A model generated the notes under the pieces. The model did not search any database. It was not told the origin of the DNA and saw only the letters and a program-made list of their open reading frames with translations. Below are positions 6,415-15,213 of a stretch of 32,600 nt of DNA, one piece after another. Source of the stretch: JALOOB01 sp964387985 (lineage in GTDB: Bacteria; Chloroflexota; Anaerolineae; CG2-30-64-16); the NCBI GenBank assembly GCA_964387985.1, contig CAYLZG010000028.1, positions 1 through 32,600 of the forward strand, in the 5' to 3' direction. Within the stretch, counting starts at the first letter, position 1. Every line of letters starts with the position of its first letter. A program made the translations under genes and the position numbers.

Positions 6415-8381
6415 TGGCTGCCTCCGGCGCGACCAAACCTTGGTCATTATCCCTTCGGGTCGCGTAGTCAATGGCATCGACCAAGTATCTGGGTAAGCGA
6501 GCCCGCAGCGACTTCTCTGCCTGCTGAACCGTCCAGCGTTTCTGATCCAATATGCCTGCCAGATACTGAGCAGTCTCGACCTTCGACGCGCGTCCATCAT
6601 ACAAAGGTCGATACACCAGAGCTGCGATCTCCTCTTTTGTCTTGCCTCCAACCCTCCAAATCTTGTACTCTGCGACGGCGTCTGTCACCGTCTTCTGCGT
6701 CGATTCGGGGCCCAGACCATCTTGAGTTGTCTTAGATTTGGCGGCCAACTGGATGGCGATGTGCATTTCCAGCGGCAGGCCACAGAGCGCAAGATCGTGT
6801 TCGAGCGTCCAGAGAGGTGACACGAAGGTCTTGACCGGCTCGCCGCCCGGTTTGGCGGCCTTGCTTTCGCGCTGGCGTACTACGTCCTCGTCCGTCATGT
6901 CCGCCGCGGTTCGCCGCGCTTCGCCCGTAGATGTCTTCCGCAGGTACGAACCAGCTTCCGCGGGCGGGACATCGAGATCAGCGACGCAGGAGACCCGAAT
7001 ATCCATTGATGCTCCGTCCCTCCGTTGGAAAATGCGGGCATATCGGAATAGGCCAGTGTGCCCAACATTAACAACCGTAACACCATGTCGCGAAAGCGGG
7101 CGGCCGATCAACCTTGCTAAGGTCGGCAGCAGGATCTGCTCGGCGTCGCCCTCCACAATGATCACGCCGCGAGCGAAGAGTAGTCCTGCTCTGGTAACGT
7201 CTAGGAAGCGCTTGAGAAAGCCGTAATCCGAGGCGTCCAGTTCTGTGCACGATGGCGCAAGAGAGTATGCAGTACCACAACGCATTATGATGAGGCGCTT
7301 GAGATCGATGACAGAGGCAAGGTTCGGGCTATGCGAGGTCATGACGATCTGGATAGGGCGAATTTCTGGACCGGTACGCTCGGCCTGTCGCTCAAGAAAT
7401 TCGACTAGCCGCAACTGCAGTTGGGGGTGCAGATGGGCCTCAGGCTCTTCAATGAGAAGCAGCGGGCTCGCAGCAGGATTGGANNNNNNNNNNAAGCAGC
7501 AACTCTGTTGCGACAAACAGTAGGTTGCTAAGGCCCAGTCCATGCGGAGTAGGATCTGTCAGCGCCGCGCCATCGGTTAGAGTGAGCATCAGCCGTTCGA
7601 GGATACTGCGCAAGTCCGGATCCGCGATGCCGACAACGGCCGAGAGGGGATCGTCGCCAAGTATGAAATTGGTCAGGTAGTCCTGGTTCAGGGTCGCCAC
7701 TCTACCACTGATACTGGCGTGCGCACTCAAGCTCTGGTTTGCTCTGCCAAAAATGCTCACGATTGAATCAGGATCAAGCTTGTTGTCCTGTCCCTTCATC
7801 GCCGGGTGAGCGAGTAGCACCTGCGAAAGACGGGAGCCACGCCGGGCGCTGAGCTCCTGTTCAGCATCGCGAAGAGGCCTCAAGTAAGTAGCTCGCAGGA
7901 AGTCTCTTGCATCGCCCTCCAGTCGTCTCCCTTCGGCGTCTGGCCCTGCTCTAGCAGTCACAGAGATCTCACGGCTGAAACGACCCTGCACTTCTGTGAC
8001 GTTCTTGCGCTCGGCATCAAGCCACACGCGAAGATAGCAGAGCGGAGGCTTCCCATCCTCAGCAGACTTCTCAATCCCTAGCCATTCGAGGAATGCCGCA
8101 GCTTCATCCTCATCGAGGTCTTCGAATCTGGCCTCGATCCGAAGGGCCGTTGCTCGACCCGTGGCGCTAACATGAAAATCGTCGATGCTGATACGCGCCC
8201 AGTCATTGTCTCGAGTACCGAGCAGGAGTCTCAGTGCGTCAACAATGGCTGTTTTGCCACTGTCGTTCTCTCCGACGATCAGGTTCAGGCCCTTGTTGAG
8301 GACGAGATCGAGGGGTGGTCGGTTGGCATCGGAATCACCGAAGACCCGGAAGTTGCGAATCATCAAGCGGGCAAGATACAT
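6398..8381 (-). CDS. gajA: OLD-family ATPase/TOPRIM nuclease, Gabija GajA-like (interrupted by assembly gap)
   Basis: An ABC-type ATPase fused to a TOPRIM nuclease. In Gabija GajA this cuts DNA when nucleotide pools fall during phage infection. The N-terminal half has MIRNFRVFG and Walker A GENDSGKT (37-44), then the ABC signature region GLGLSNLLFVATELLL just before ten Ns at 7484-7493. The other half resumes with Walker B LLLIEEPEAHLHPQ and the switch TSHSP. The TOPRIM domain has its Glu in IIVEGDAEQ and its acidic pair in VADLDVPP. The two halves are in different frames only because the N run is ten long, so I treat this as one gene of about 660 residues. Start ATG 8381-8379 has GAGGG upstream. 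It precedes and overlaps gajB by 17 bases, the usual gajA-gajB order. The class-2 OLD family always pairs with a UvrD-like helicase. Confidence 0.82.
7484..7493. other. Assembly gap (10 N) inside gajA
   Basis: Ten undetermined bases fall between the ABC signature and the Walker B strand of the OLD nuclease. The two sides are out of frame by one base, but both encode well-conserved motifs. A gap of 9 or 12 bases, or another length that restores the frame, would rejoin them. This is not evidence of a natural frameshift. Confidence 0.95.
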
Positions 8382-8541
8382 GAGAGAATCCCTCGCATGA
8401 GGTAGGCTTACATTGAGATCAGCAATATCAACTCTGCGATTCGTCGTGTGTCGGAACGTACCTGAGAGGCTGGCATCTGGCCTTCACCAGTCGAGGTGGT
8501 CAAGCGCGCCGGCCACCCTCCAACAAGAAGGTACCGCATAG

Positions 8542-8778
8542 TACCTAAATTTCGCCCAAAATACCGTCGGTTTAGCGCCCAATGGCAGCCGGTGACGGCC
8601 GATTTTGACCCAGCTGGCGCTGTGATTGGCCAACGCCGCCCGGAAACGCCGCTAACACCCTTGGCGAACGCTCCTGAAGCCGTTGGTGACAGCTGTAACA
8701 GCGGCTGACGAGTGAGCATAGGCGGTGTCCAATGTCAGTGAACCTCAAACTGACGCTTATTTGGGCGAAATTTGGGTA
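8542..8778. repeat. 237-bp element bounded by 19-bp inverted repeats (MITE-like)
   Basis: TACCTAAATTTCGCCCAAA at 8542-8560 is the reverse complement, with one mismatch, of the sequence at 8760-8778. The interior (8561-8759) is non-coding and contains smaller hairpins. The element occupies most of the 428-base gap between res and gajA, both on the minus strand. No clear target duplication is visible, so it may be an old MITE or a structured regulatory element separating the two defence operons. Confidence 0.6.
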
Positions 8779-8809
8779 GTAAGAACGATAAAGTGGTTAC
8801 GCGATCAAC

Positions 8810-11308
8810 CTAGTCCACTCTCGCTTCATCGTCGAAGACCCTGTCTAGCTCATCGTTGCTCTTGATCGGCAGCACCTGCTTGCGGGTCCGTTCTGCTGCC
8901 ACATTCAGGCGGTAATAGTGAAACTTGTTATCCTCTCCTCGTTTTCGGCGAATCAGTTCTATGCGATCGAACTGAGTTCCATGTTTTCCGGCGAATTCGG
9001 CTAACCCTACAGTCTTCGGCACGTTATCATCGCGATCTGGATCATGCGGCTCAAGAATATCAAACCTCAGCTTGCCCTCAACCGAGCGCACAATCAGCAG
9101 GTCTGGATACATGGGCTTGACCACGCCGTCGGAGTCTCGATACGGAATCTCGAGGGACCAATTCTGCCGGTCCACGTTGCGCAGCCAGCCAACGACCTCC
9201 GACCGCGCCAACTCCTGCTCTAGCACGCCTTGTTCCCAAGTCCCTAACACGATGCGAAACTGGCCGTCCGGCCCCGCATACAGGTGCTTCTCGTATACCG
9301 GCGCCGTCGGTGGGCACTTGTAGGGAATGCTCGCGGGCAGCACCCAAGGGATCGGCTTGGCCACAGAGGTTGATAAGCGCAGCCTCTCATAATGCTGCCG
9401 TCGCAGTTCCTTCGCAGGGAAATCCAGCCTGTACTGATCGTAGAGCCTGTCAAACTCCGCCTCTGCGACGTTCTCGAGCGCCTGCATGGCCGCCAGGTCG
9501 CGCGCCAACATGATCGCCTCGATTTTGACCTCTGCGGCGTCGCGGTCCGCGTTCGTTTTCCAGTACTCTTTGTGTAGCCCGTTGCTTAGGAGGGCGCCGG
9601 CCTGCTCGAACTGCCGGTCGATGTCCGCGGCTTCCGCTGCCACGGTGTATACCGCTCGCTCATCGAGCATTACCGCTGCACTGACTTTCACACGTTCCAA
9701 CTTTATGCCGGTGATGCGTGCGACGCGCTCCGCATAGTCGCCTTCGGCCTTGAGCCGCTGCACCTCGGCAGCCATCTTGGCGATGACCTTCGACTTCACC
9801 CCGGCCTGAGCCTGCTCATCCAATCGGTCTTGCGTCAGGCCGCGCGCCAGCCCCATCAACCGCCGAACGCTGCTTTGCTTGCGAGCCTTATCGACGCGAT
9901 AGGTTTCCAGTGCAGTCATCGCAGCGAAGAGCTGCTCTGTGCCCGCGCGCCGGGGGACAGGCTCGTACTCGCCGCCGATGCCGATTCCGGTCGGCGGCAC
10001 ATCTTCCGTGTTCTTCAAGGCTTCGACCACCGCTGTAAGGGTCTTGCGATCATAGTGCGGCAGATAGAGGAACACCTGGTTCAGCAGTTCATCGCTTACG
10101 ACCCGGCGCGCAAGGGGCGAGCGAACCATGCGGCCGAGAAGCTGCGCGATATAGGTATAGTCCATGGCCGAGCGAAAGGACATCATTACCTCGGCGCGGG
10201 GGCAGTCCCAACCGGTCGACAAGTTCATCTTGAATAGAACGACTTTGATTCGTGTATCTTCCTCAATCCGCGACGGCTCAACGTAGGGCAGCGCGCGTCC
10301 ACCGACCTCGTACACATCGACTCCATTGAATGTGTGCACGACCTCGCCCGGGCCGAACTTCGCGCCCAGCGCTCCTTCCGTCGTGTCCAGCACAGCCGCG
10401 ACATCTGTCGCCGTTATCGCCTTGTCTCTGCCGTCTTGCACCTGAAGCACGAGAATCGGCTTGACCTGCGGCTCGTTCTGCGCGTCGCAGTACGCCTGCC
10501 AGCGTTCGCACATTGTTTTCCAGCGCGCAACCGACTGGCCCAACAACGTCATCTCCGCCTCGGTAGACGCCGCAGGGTATTCGATGTCGATGTAGTCCTT
10601 GATCAGACCGGATTCGCGCACATCCTGGGGGTTAACCAGGACTTTGGAAACCGTGCGCGGGCAATCGGATAGCAGGTCATTAAAGCGTTGCGGCGTGGCC
10701 GAGAGCCCCAGCGCCAGCGGAATCCGGGGCAGTTTGTCTTGCGGGCTGCCGAATAGAAACTTCTGCGCGATGGTCCGCGCCATCCCCTCGGCGTCTCTGC
10801 TTCTGCCCATGCCCCGATGGGCCTCGTCGATGACCAGGTAGAAGCGTCCGGGGGCGTCACGCACGGTATTGCTGATCGTCTCCCAAATCGTAATCTGCCG
10901 ATCGTCGCTCGTGGTCGTGAGCTTCTTGTCCGACCCCAGCTTCTGCGTGTTCATGAAGTAGATCTTACCGCTCGCCAACCGTTCATCGCGGAACGTCGTA
11001 TCGACCGTCACTAATTGGTTCGCGCGGATGCGGTCTGACTTGCCCTCGATCTTGAAGCGTGTCTGCGCGTTCAATTCGGGGCTATCGGAGAGCCAGAGAA
11101 TGACAGCGTCCGGCTGCGCATCGAAGTCCGGTGCACCAAATAGGATGTCCTCGAACAGCTGCACCATGACGATCGTCTTGCCTGAGCCGGTGGGTGCAGA
11201 GAATGAAATGGCCCAGGGATCGTCAACAGACGCAGCGTGCGCAGTCTTTAGCTTGGAATGGAGATCGGCGAGCGCCTTTTCCTGGAACTCGAACAACTTC
11301 ACTTTCAT
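8810..11308 (-). CDS. res: Type III-like restriction enzyme Res subunit, SF2 helicase-nuclease (832 aa)
   Basis: The ATP-driven translocase/nuclease partner of Mod. SF2 motifs are clear: Walker A APTGSGKT (38-45), DEAH (161-164), SAT (202-204), and motif VI QLLGRMVRS (388-396) preceded by TGWDCPRAEVMMSFR. The C-terminus has YPDLLIV (PD at 735-736) followed by FDILEPHD. This has the spacing of a PD-(D/E)xK nuclease, but the expected ExK reads EPH (753-755), so Lys is replaced by His. Whether this site cuts is uncertain. The start ATG 11308-11306 overlaps the mod stop (ATGA-type 4-base overlap), so the two are translationally coupled. What cannot be seen is the recognition sequence. The region between Res and the next gene (8382-8809) holds only the inverted-repeat element. 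Confidence 0.88.
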   Translation of the reverse strand: MKVKLFEFQEKALADLHSKLKTAHAASVDDPWAISFSAPTGSGKTIVMVQLFEDILFGAPDFDAQPDAVILWLSDSPELNAQTRFKIEGKSDRIRANQLVTVDTTFRDERLASGKIYFMNTQKLGSDKKLTTTSDDRQITIWETISNTVRDAPGRFYLVIDEAHRGMGRSRDAEGMARTIAQKFLFGSPQDKLPRIPLALGLSATPQRFNDLLSDCPRTVSKVLVNPQDVRESGLIKDYIDIEYPAASTEAEMTLLGQSVARWKTMCERWQAYCDAQNEPQVKPILVLQVQDGRDKAITATDVAAVLDTTEGALGAKFGPGEVVHTFNGVDVYEVGGRALPYVEPSRIEEDTRIKVVLFKMNLSTGWDCPRAEVMMSFRSAMDYTYIAQLLGRMVRSPLARRVVSDELLNQVFLYLPHYDRKTLTAVVEALKNTEDVPPTGIGIGGEYEPVPRRAGTEQLFAAMTALETYRVDKARKQSSVRRLMGLARGLTQDRLDEQAQAGVKSKVIAKMAAEVQRLKAEGDYAERVARITGIKLERVKVSAAVMLDERAVYTVAAEAADIDRQFEQAGALLSNGLHKEYWKTNADRDAAEVKIEAIMLARDLAAMQALENVAEAEFDRLYDQYRLDFPAKELRRQHYERLRLSTSVAKPIPWVLPASIPYKCPPTAPVYEKHLYAGPDGQFRIVLGTWEQGVLEQELARSEVVGWLRNVDRQNWSLEIPYRDSDGVVKPMYPDLLIVRSVEGKLRFDILEPHDPDRDDNVPKTVGLAEFAGKHGTQFDRIELIRRKRGEDNKFHYYRLNVAAERTRKQVLPIKSNDELDRVFDDEARVD

Positions 11309-13761
11309 GCGGCGTCTCCCCGGTTGATCATGAAATTCTCCAGGTAATCACGATAGAGCTGGATGGTGTTGGCCGCTCCCAGCTGCGCCTCCAACTGCCC
11401 CGCCATCTCTCGGTACGCATCGTCGGAATCCGTGACCAGGAACAGGTGCGACAGGTCCGTACGCCCTGCGATTGCATGGGAGAAATCGGCAAAGCACGTC
11501 TCGTCCACCAGCACGGCGAAGGGAGTGCCCTCGGGTATCAGCATGGCTGGAACGGGCGCATCGGGAGGCAGTTCGGGCCGCGGCCCAATCGCACCCGCGC
11601 GCAGCCAGAGCAGCGGCAGGATCTCGCGAAACGCGCGCCCCAGGGCCACCTGGTCCTTGTCCAGGAAATCCAGCCGGAAATACTCCAGATTGGCCGGAAA
11701 GCCGTCGGACAAAGGGCGCTTCTCTTCTTCCTGAACTTCAACCGGGCCGAGCAGATCCTCGATCTGAGCCTTTAGCTCGATGAAACGGTGCTTATTCTGG
11801 GTGACAATGTAGAAGTGGGCGATGTGATCCATTCCCTCAAGCGCTTCCAGGAAAGCCTCGGATTTTGTAACGTCGAATAGGGCGGCCGCTGTGGAGCGCT
11901 CATCCTTGGGGACGAACCACGCTGTGTCACCTTTGATCTCACCCACCGTAATGCCCGGGATGAGACTGACCAGCTCCTGCTTGCGCGCAGTTGTATTGAG
12001 CATAAGTGGATCGATAAAGCTCAGCTGACGGATTGAGCGGCGCTTGGCTTTGGTCACGGTATCACCGGTGAGGTACTCGCCCTCCAACTCGGTCCCGTCA
12101 TCTCGCCTGCCCAGAATCGTATACTTGGTACGAGGCCATGTAATCGACTGGCAAATCCCTTGCCGCTCCCACTCCGGCTCGCCGGGCTGCAAGCCCTGAG
12201 TTCTGAGCTTCTGCGCCTCATCCTCGGAGACTTCGTTGTTGGTAATCATTATGCACGAACGTTTTCCGCTGTCGGCAGCGTTAAGCAGATTGACAGCGTT
12301 GAGTGTCGTTCCACTACCGGCAAAGAAGTCAACAATCAAGGCGTTGGGTTTGTCATCAACAAAGAATCGGAGAGTATCCCTCACCGCATAGACGCTCTTT
12401 GGAAACGGGAATTTGCGTCCAGGAAGAACATGGCTCAGCAGTCGTGATCCGTATTGGGTTGCGTCGTGCGTGCTGATTCGCCACTGACTCCCGGGTACGG
12501 CCAGTACGAACTGTGTATCAACGTCATCCACCAAAATGGACCCATCCGGCTTTCGTCCGATTTCCACGAACTCCCCTCGCTCGATCTTGCCGAATTCGCC
12601 ATCTTTGAGAATCGATACTACAAAACCTTTGTCAACCGAGCCCGTGATCCGGACGCGGCCCTGCGTTTGGCGGTCCCGGAGAGTCTGCGGGGACCATTGC
12701 CAGTTTCCTTCGCTTCCATCCTTCCGAATAGGCAGTACTGCGACCATGCCAGAAAGCGCCTCAGGAGTCGATTCGCCTTTGGGCAGAGGGCCACCTACCT
12801 TTTCGATTCTCGGGCCATTGGGGTCTACGTAAATCGGATAGAAGCAGCCCGGAGAATGGCCTCTTGTCGTGTTGGTCCCCGAACGTCGCAGCAAATCCCA
12901 GCGCACGTTACCGGTGTGTGTTCTGCCTTTTTCGGAGGCCCATTCTCGCCTCAGTTTGATTCTTCCCGGAGAAGCGGCGCCCATCATCACGAAGAAGATG
13001 TATTCGTCGCTCCGCCCGAAAGCACCAGCCCGGGCGACGACTGCCGGATTGATCATGCTACTGATCATCTGGATTCTGCAGTCAGCGAATACCTCTTCCA
13101 GCAATAGTCCTAGCCGCAGATACTCCTTCTCGTCGATGGTTACAATCAGCACCGAATTGTCAGGATTGAGCAATCGCTTTGCGAGTCTCAGCCGCCTGTT
13201 CATGAAGGCCAGCCACTTGCTATGCCGCCATCGATCGTTGGCATCCACATAGTCGTTGTTGTACTTCCAGTCGCGCGCCCCCGAGTTGTAAGGTGGGTCG
13301 ATGTAGATGCAATCCACCTTCCCGGCGTACAGATATTCGAGCAGCTGCAGCGCGTGATAATTGTCGGCCTCGATGAGCGTGTGCCAGGGTGCGTCTGCTG
13401 GGGCGTTCTGCACCCGATCCACGGGCACCAGTGACGGGAAGATGGGACTGCCGAATTCGAGCACCACGACCTGATCTGTCACCTGGAGAGCCCCGTGGAT
13501 TCCACTCTTGCGGTTGACGCATTGGGCGATGCCGCCTTCCACCGTCAGTGCGCGCCAGGTATCGGTGAGGGGCTCGCCGCGCCGAGCAACCAGGCTCCCC
13601 GGCCGCACCTCGGCGCTGTAGACGGGCGTCAGCTCCGGTAGGTGATGCTCAAATTGGAGGCCGTATTTCTTTTGCTCGCGGAGGCGGTTGGCTTCCTCGG
13701 TTAAGCGCGCGCGCAACGCCTGGTCGTCGACCTGGGCAATCAGTGCGTCAATAGGCTGCAA
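11305..13761 (-). CDS. mod: Type III-like N6-adenine DNA methyltransferase Mod (818 aa)
   Basis: The modification and specificity subunit of the restriction system. The order is that of a beta-class amino-methyltransferase: the catalytic DPPY (155-158, in CIYIDPPYNSGA) comes before the SAM-binding DFFAGSGTT (478-486). The ~320 residues between them include the target-recognition region. A further ~170-residue C-terminal part (about 650-818) makes it longer than classical Mod proteins (~650) and ends YRDYLENFMIN. It starts at TTG 13761-13759 with GAGGAG seven bases upstream; no ATG nearby is better placed. It is the first gene of the mod-res operon. DNA target specificity cannot be predicted from the sequence. 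Confidence 0.9.
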   Translation of the reverse strand: MQPIDALIAQVDDQALRARLTEEANRLREQKKYGLQFEHHLPELTPVYSAEVRPGSLVARRGEPLTDTWRALTVEGGIAQCVNRKSGIHGALQVTDQVVVLEFGSPIFPSLVPVDRVQNAPADAPWHTLIEADNYHALQLLEYLYAGKVDCIYIDPPYNSGARDWKYNNDYVDANDRWRHSKWLAFMNRRLRLAKRLLNPDNSVLIVTIDEKEYLRLGLLLEEVFADCRIQMISSMINPAVVARAGAFGRSDEYIFFVMMGAASPGRIKLRREWASEKGRTHTGNVRWDLLRRSGTNTTRGHSPGCFYPIYVDPNGPRIEKVGGPLPKGESTPEALSGMVAVLPIRKDGSEGNWQWSPQTLRDRQTQGRVRITGSVDKGFVVSILKDGEFGKIERGEFVEIGRKPDGSILVDDVDTQFVLAVPGSQWRISTHDATQYGSRLLSHVLPGRKFPFPKSVYAVRDTLRFFVDDKPNALIVDFFAGSGTTLNAVNLLNAADSGKRSCIMITNNEVSEDEAQKLRTQGLQPGEPEWERQGICQSITWPRTKYTILGRRDDGTELEGEYLTGDTVTKAKRRSIRQLSFIDPLMLNTTARKQELVSLIPGITVGEIKGDTAWFVPKDERSTAAALFDVTKSEAFLEALEGMDHIAHFYIVTQNKHRFIELKAQIEDLLGPVEVQEEEKRPLSDGFPANLEYFRLDFLDKDQVALGRAFREILPLLWLRAGAIGPRPELPPDAPVPAMLIPEGTPFAVLVDETCFADFSHAIAGRTDLSHLFLVTDSDDAYREMAGQLEAQLGAANTIQLYRDYLENFMINRGDAA

Positions 13762-14000
13762 TGGATGCTCCTCAACTTGTGAGTGAATGAGATCTGAAAA
13801 TGGTCGAACTCGCCCAGTACGTTTGTGCCGATGACCAGATCGATTATCCTAATTCGTGTGTTGACCTCAGAAGAAAGAACCCACTCGCGAGGTCTGGGAG
13901 GGTAGCTCTATCAGGGCCAAGTCACGCGCAAGCGCGTGTGGTGCCCCATGCGAAATAATAGCACAAAGTTATGTGATCGCCAACTGCTGTTATGGTATCG

Positions 14001-14048
14001 GGTGCACAGATGTGTTGGGGTGTCAAGACCCCAACACATCTGCGCACC
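14001..14048. repeat. Long near-perfect hairpin (21-bp stem, 6-base loop)
   Basis: Bases 14001-14021 pair with 14028-14048 with one mismatch, around the loop GTCAAG. The stem core is CAGATGTGTTGGGG. The hairpin sits in the 660-base region between two divergently transcribed genes (mod ends its leader at 13762; the zinc-ribbon gene starts at 14422), so it terminates neither. There is no T run after it. The word CACATCTGCGC of its right arm occurs again at 14104-14114. The rest of 13762-14421 holds no recognisable gene, only the promoter at 14330. Confidence 0.75.
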
Positions 14049-14329
14049 CTATGGAAACCCATTCAACGACAAGCAGTCCGGCCAACTCTCATGCTCTTCG
14101 CCCCACATCTGCGCCAGCTCATTCGTGTCAGTATTCATTCATCCCGGCCCCTTACCGCTGCGGATTAGGTCCACCTCCATCGCGTAAAGGTGTGACAGAA
14201 GATGTACGGATCGGTGATGAGGTTTCGTGCCATTCATCGAGAAAATGGGAGCCGACGGTGGTTAGGTGACCGCCATGCGCCTCGCTGAGAAACCGAGGAA
14301 CGGCACTGAGAAGCTGGCGAGCCAAGCGC

Positions 14330-14358
14330 TTGACGAGTCGCTAGCTACGCTGTAGGAT
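14330..14358 (+). promoter_or_regulatory. Sigma-70-type promoter for the zinc-ribbon gene
   Basis: TTGACG (14330-14335, 5/6) and TAGGAT (14353-14358, 4/6) are separated by exactly 17 bases. Transcription would begin near 14365, giving a leader of about 57 bases before the ATG at 14422. Confidence 0.5.
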
Positions 14359-14421
14359 AGGGTTCAGGTTCATCTTTCACAAGACACCTCTTTCCCTCAT
14401 CAGCCATCTTTAGAGGGCAGA

Positions 14422-14748
14422 ATGAAACTAAGATCCGAGCGATCGAACCGATTCTGTACGTACTGCGGCAAACCCTTCCCAGAGCCTCTCTACTGTGCCA
14501 AGTGCGGCGCCAATATAACTCCCGTTCATAATTGTCAGATCGTCGGAGGCTTGGGTAGCATTCATGTCTGTTCGACCATGTTATCTGTTATCCCGACTCC
14601 GCGTTACTGCGGGCAGTGCGGCGAAAAGCTGCCAGTGCGGCGATTTTGCACCAAATGCGGGGAGAACATCACCCCCGACCATGGTTGCGACATGCCAGGG
14701 GGTTCCAAGGCCATGCTGCATCGATGCAAGCCCTACGGTGATGTCTAG
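14422..14748 (+). CDS. Small protein with duplicated zinc ribbons (108 aa)
   Basis: I do not recognise a named family. The protein consists of two similar halves. Residues 11-44 read FCTYCGK..YCAKCGANITPVHNC and residues 60-95 read YCGQCGE..FCTKCGENITPDHGC, each with two CxxC knuckles plus a further Cys/His pair. Each half should bind a zinc ion. The ITPxHxC tail in both copies points to an internal duplication of one ~45-residue unit. The start ATG has AGAGGG shortly upstream, and a promoter lies at 14330. It stands between the mod-res operon and the STAND gene, on the opposite strand from mod. A nucleic-acid-binding or adaptor role is a guess. A coding-like but out-of-frame stretch follows at 14763, so the protein may once have been longer. 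Confidence 0.75.
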   Translation: MKLRSERSNRFCTYCGKPFPEPLYCAKCGANITPVHNCQIVGGLGSIHVCSTMLSVIPTPRYCGQCGEKLPVRRFCTKCGENITPDHGCDMPGGSKAMLHRCKPYGDV

Positions 14749-14762
14749 CGGCATCACGAGCA

Positions 14763-14918
14763 TTCTATATTGACATTGTAGCCCTACAGCGTGACGCTGA
14801 GCGCCGACTCCTTCAAGCCGTCTCGCTTGGCGAGGTCATAACAATTGCCCCCGAACTGCATGCAGATCTGAACGCAATTGCGCGGGATTATCTCGCACTC
14901 CGCAGCCATTGGTTCTAG
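14763..14918 (+). pseudogene. Coding-like 51-codon remnant with no start
   Basis: From 14763 the plus strand reads FYIDIVALQRDAERRLLQAV, then SLGEVITIAPELHADLNAIA, then RDYLALRSHWF and a TAG at 14916-14918. The amphipathic composition and codon use look like real protein, but there is no Met, GTG or TTG start with a ribosome site. The frame differs from the zinc-ribbon gene that ends at 14748. It could be the frame-shifted C-terminus of that gene or a fragment of another one. No family recognised. Confidence 0.3.
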
Positions 14919-14970
14919 CTTTTTGCGGAACGAAGCAAGGACGCCTAACTCCCCAATCGAACAGCCGTAC

Positions 14971-15020
14971 TGGGGAATTTTATCCTGGCCGTTTTGGGGA
15001 GAATTAACCTGGCCTTGACA
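14971..15020 (+). mobile_element. Solo end of an IS21-like insertion sequence (remnant)
   Basis: Two 20-base direct repeats, TGGGGAATTTTATCCTGGCC (14971-14990) and a copy with four changes at 14995-15014, are spaced 24 bases apart and followed at once by TTGACA (15015-15020). Several subterminal repeats of the type TGGGGAnnTTnnnCTGGCC leading to a terminal TGACA are characteristic of IS21-family ends. No istA or istB is present, so only one end is left. The gap 14749-15568 otherwise holds the 14763 remnant, the 15214 pseudogene and the STAND promoter. Confidence 0.45.
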
Positions 15021-15213
15021 GCAAACATCGTGTTCACTCGCATAAGCTGGTCACGCGACGATCTTTCGCGTACAGGCCTGCCCGCCGATGGGCCCCGTCC
15101 ACCACTTCACGCTCCTATTCGGCTGCGCAAGACGCGCGAGTAATTTCGACCCACCCACGATGCTTGCATCCCTGGAACGCTTGTTCTATCCATTCGAACA
15201 TTCACCACATCCC

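Noticed and set aside
7449..7543. Natural frameshift or two separate genes in gajA
   Set aside because: The break coincides with ten Ns and both sides are needed for one ABC ATPase, so a wrong gap length is the better explanation.
14001..14048. Transcription terminator
   Set aside because: Neither neighbouring gene is transcribed towards it and there is no U-run on either strand.
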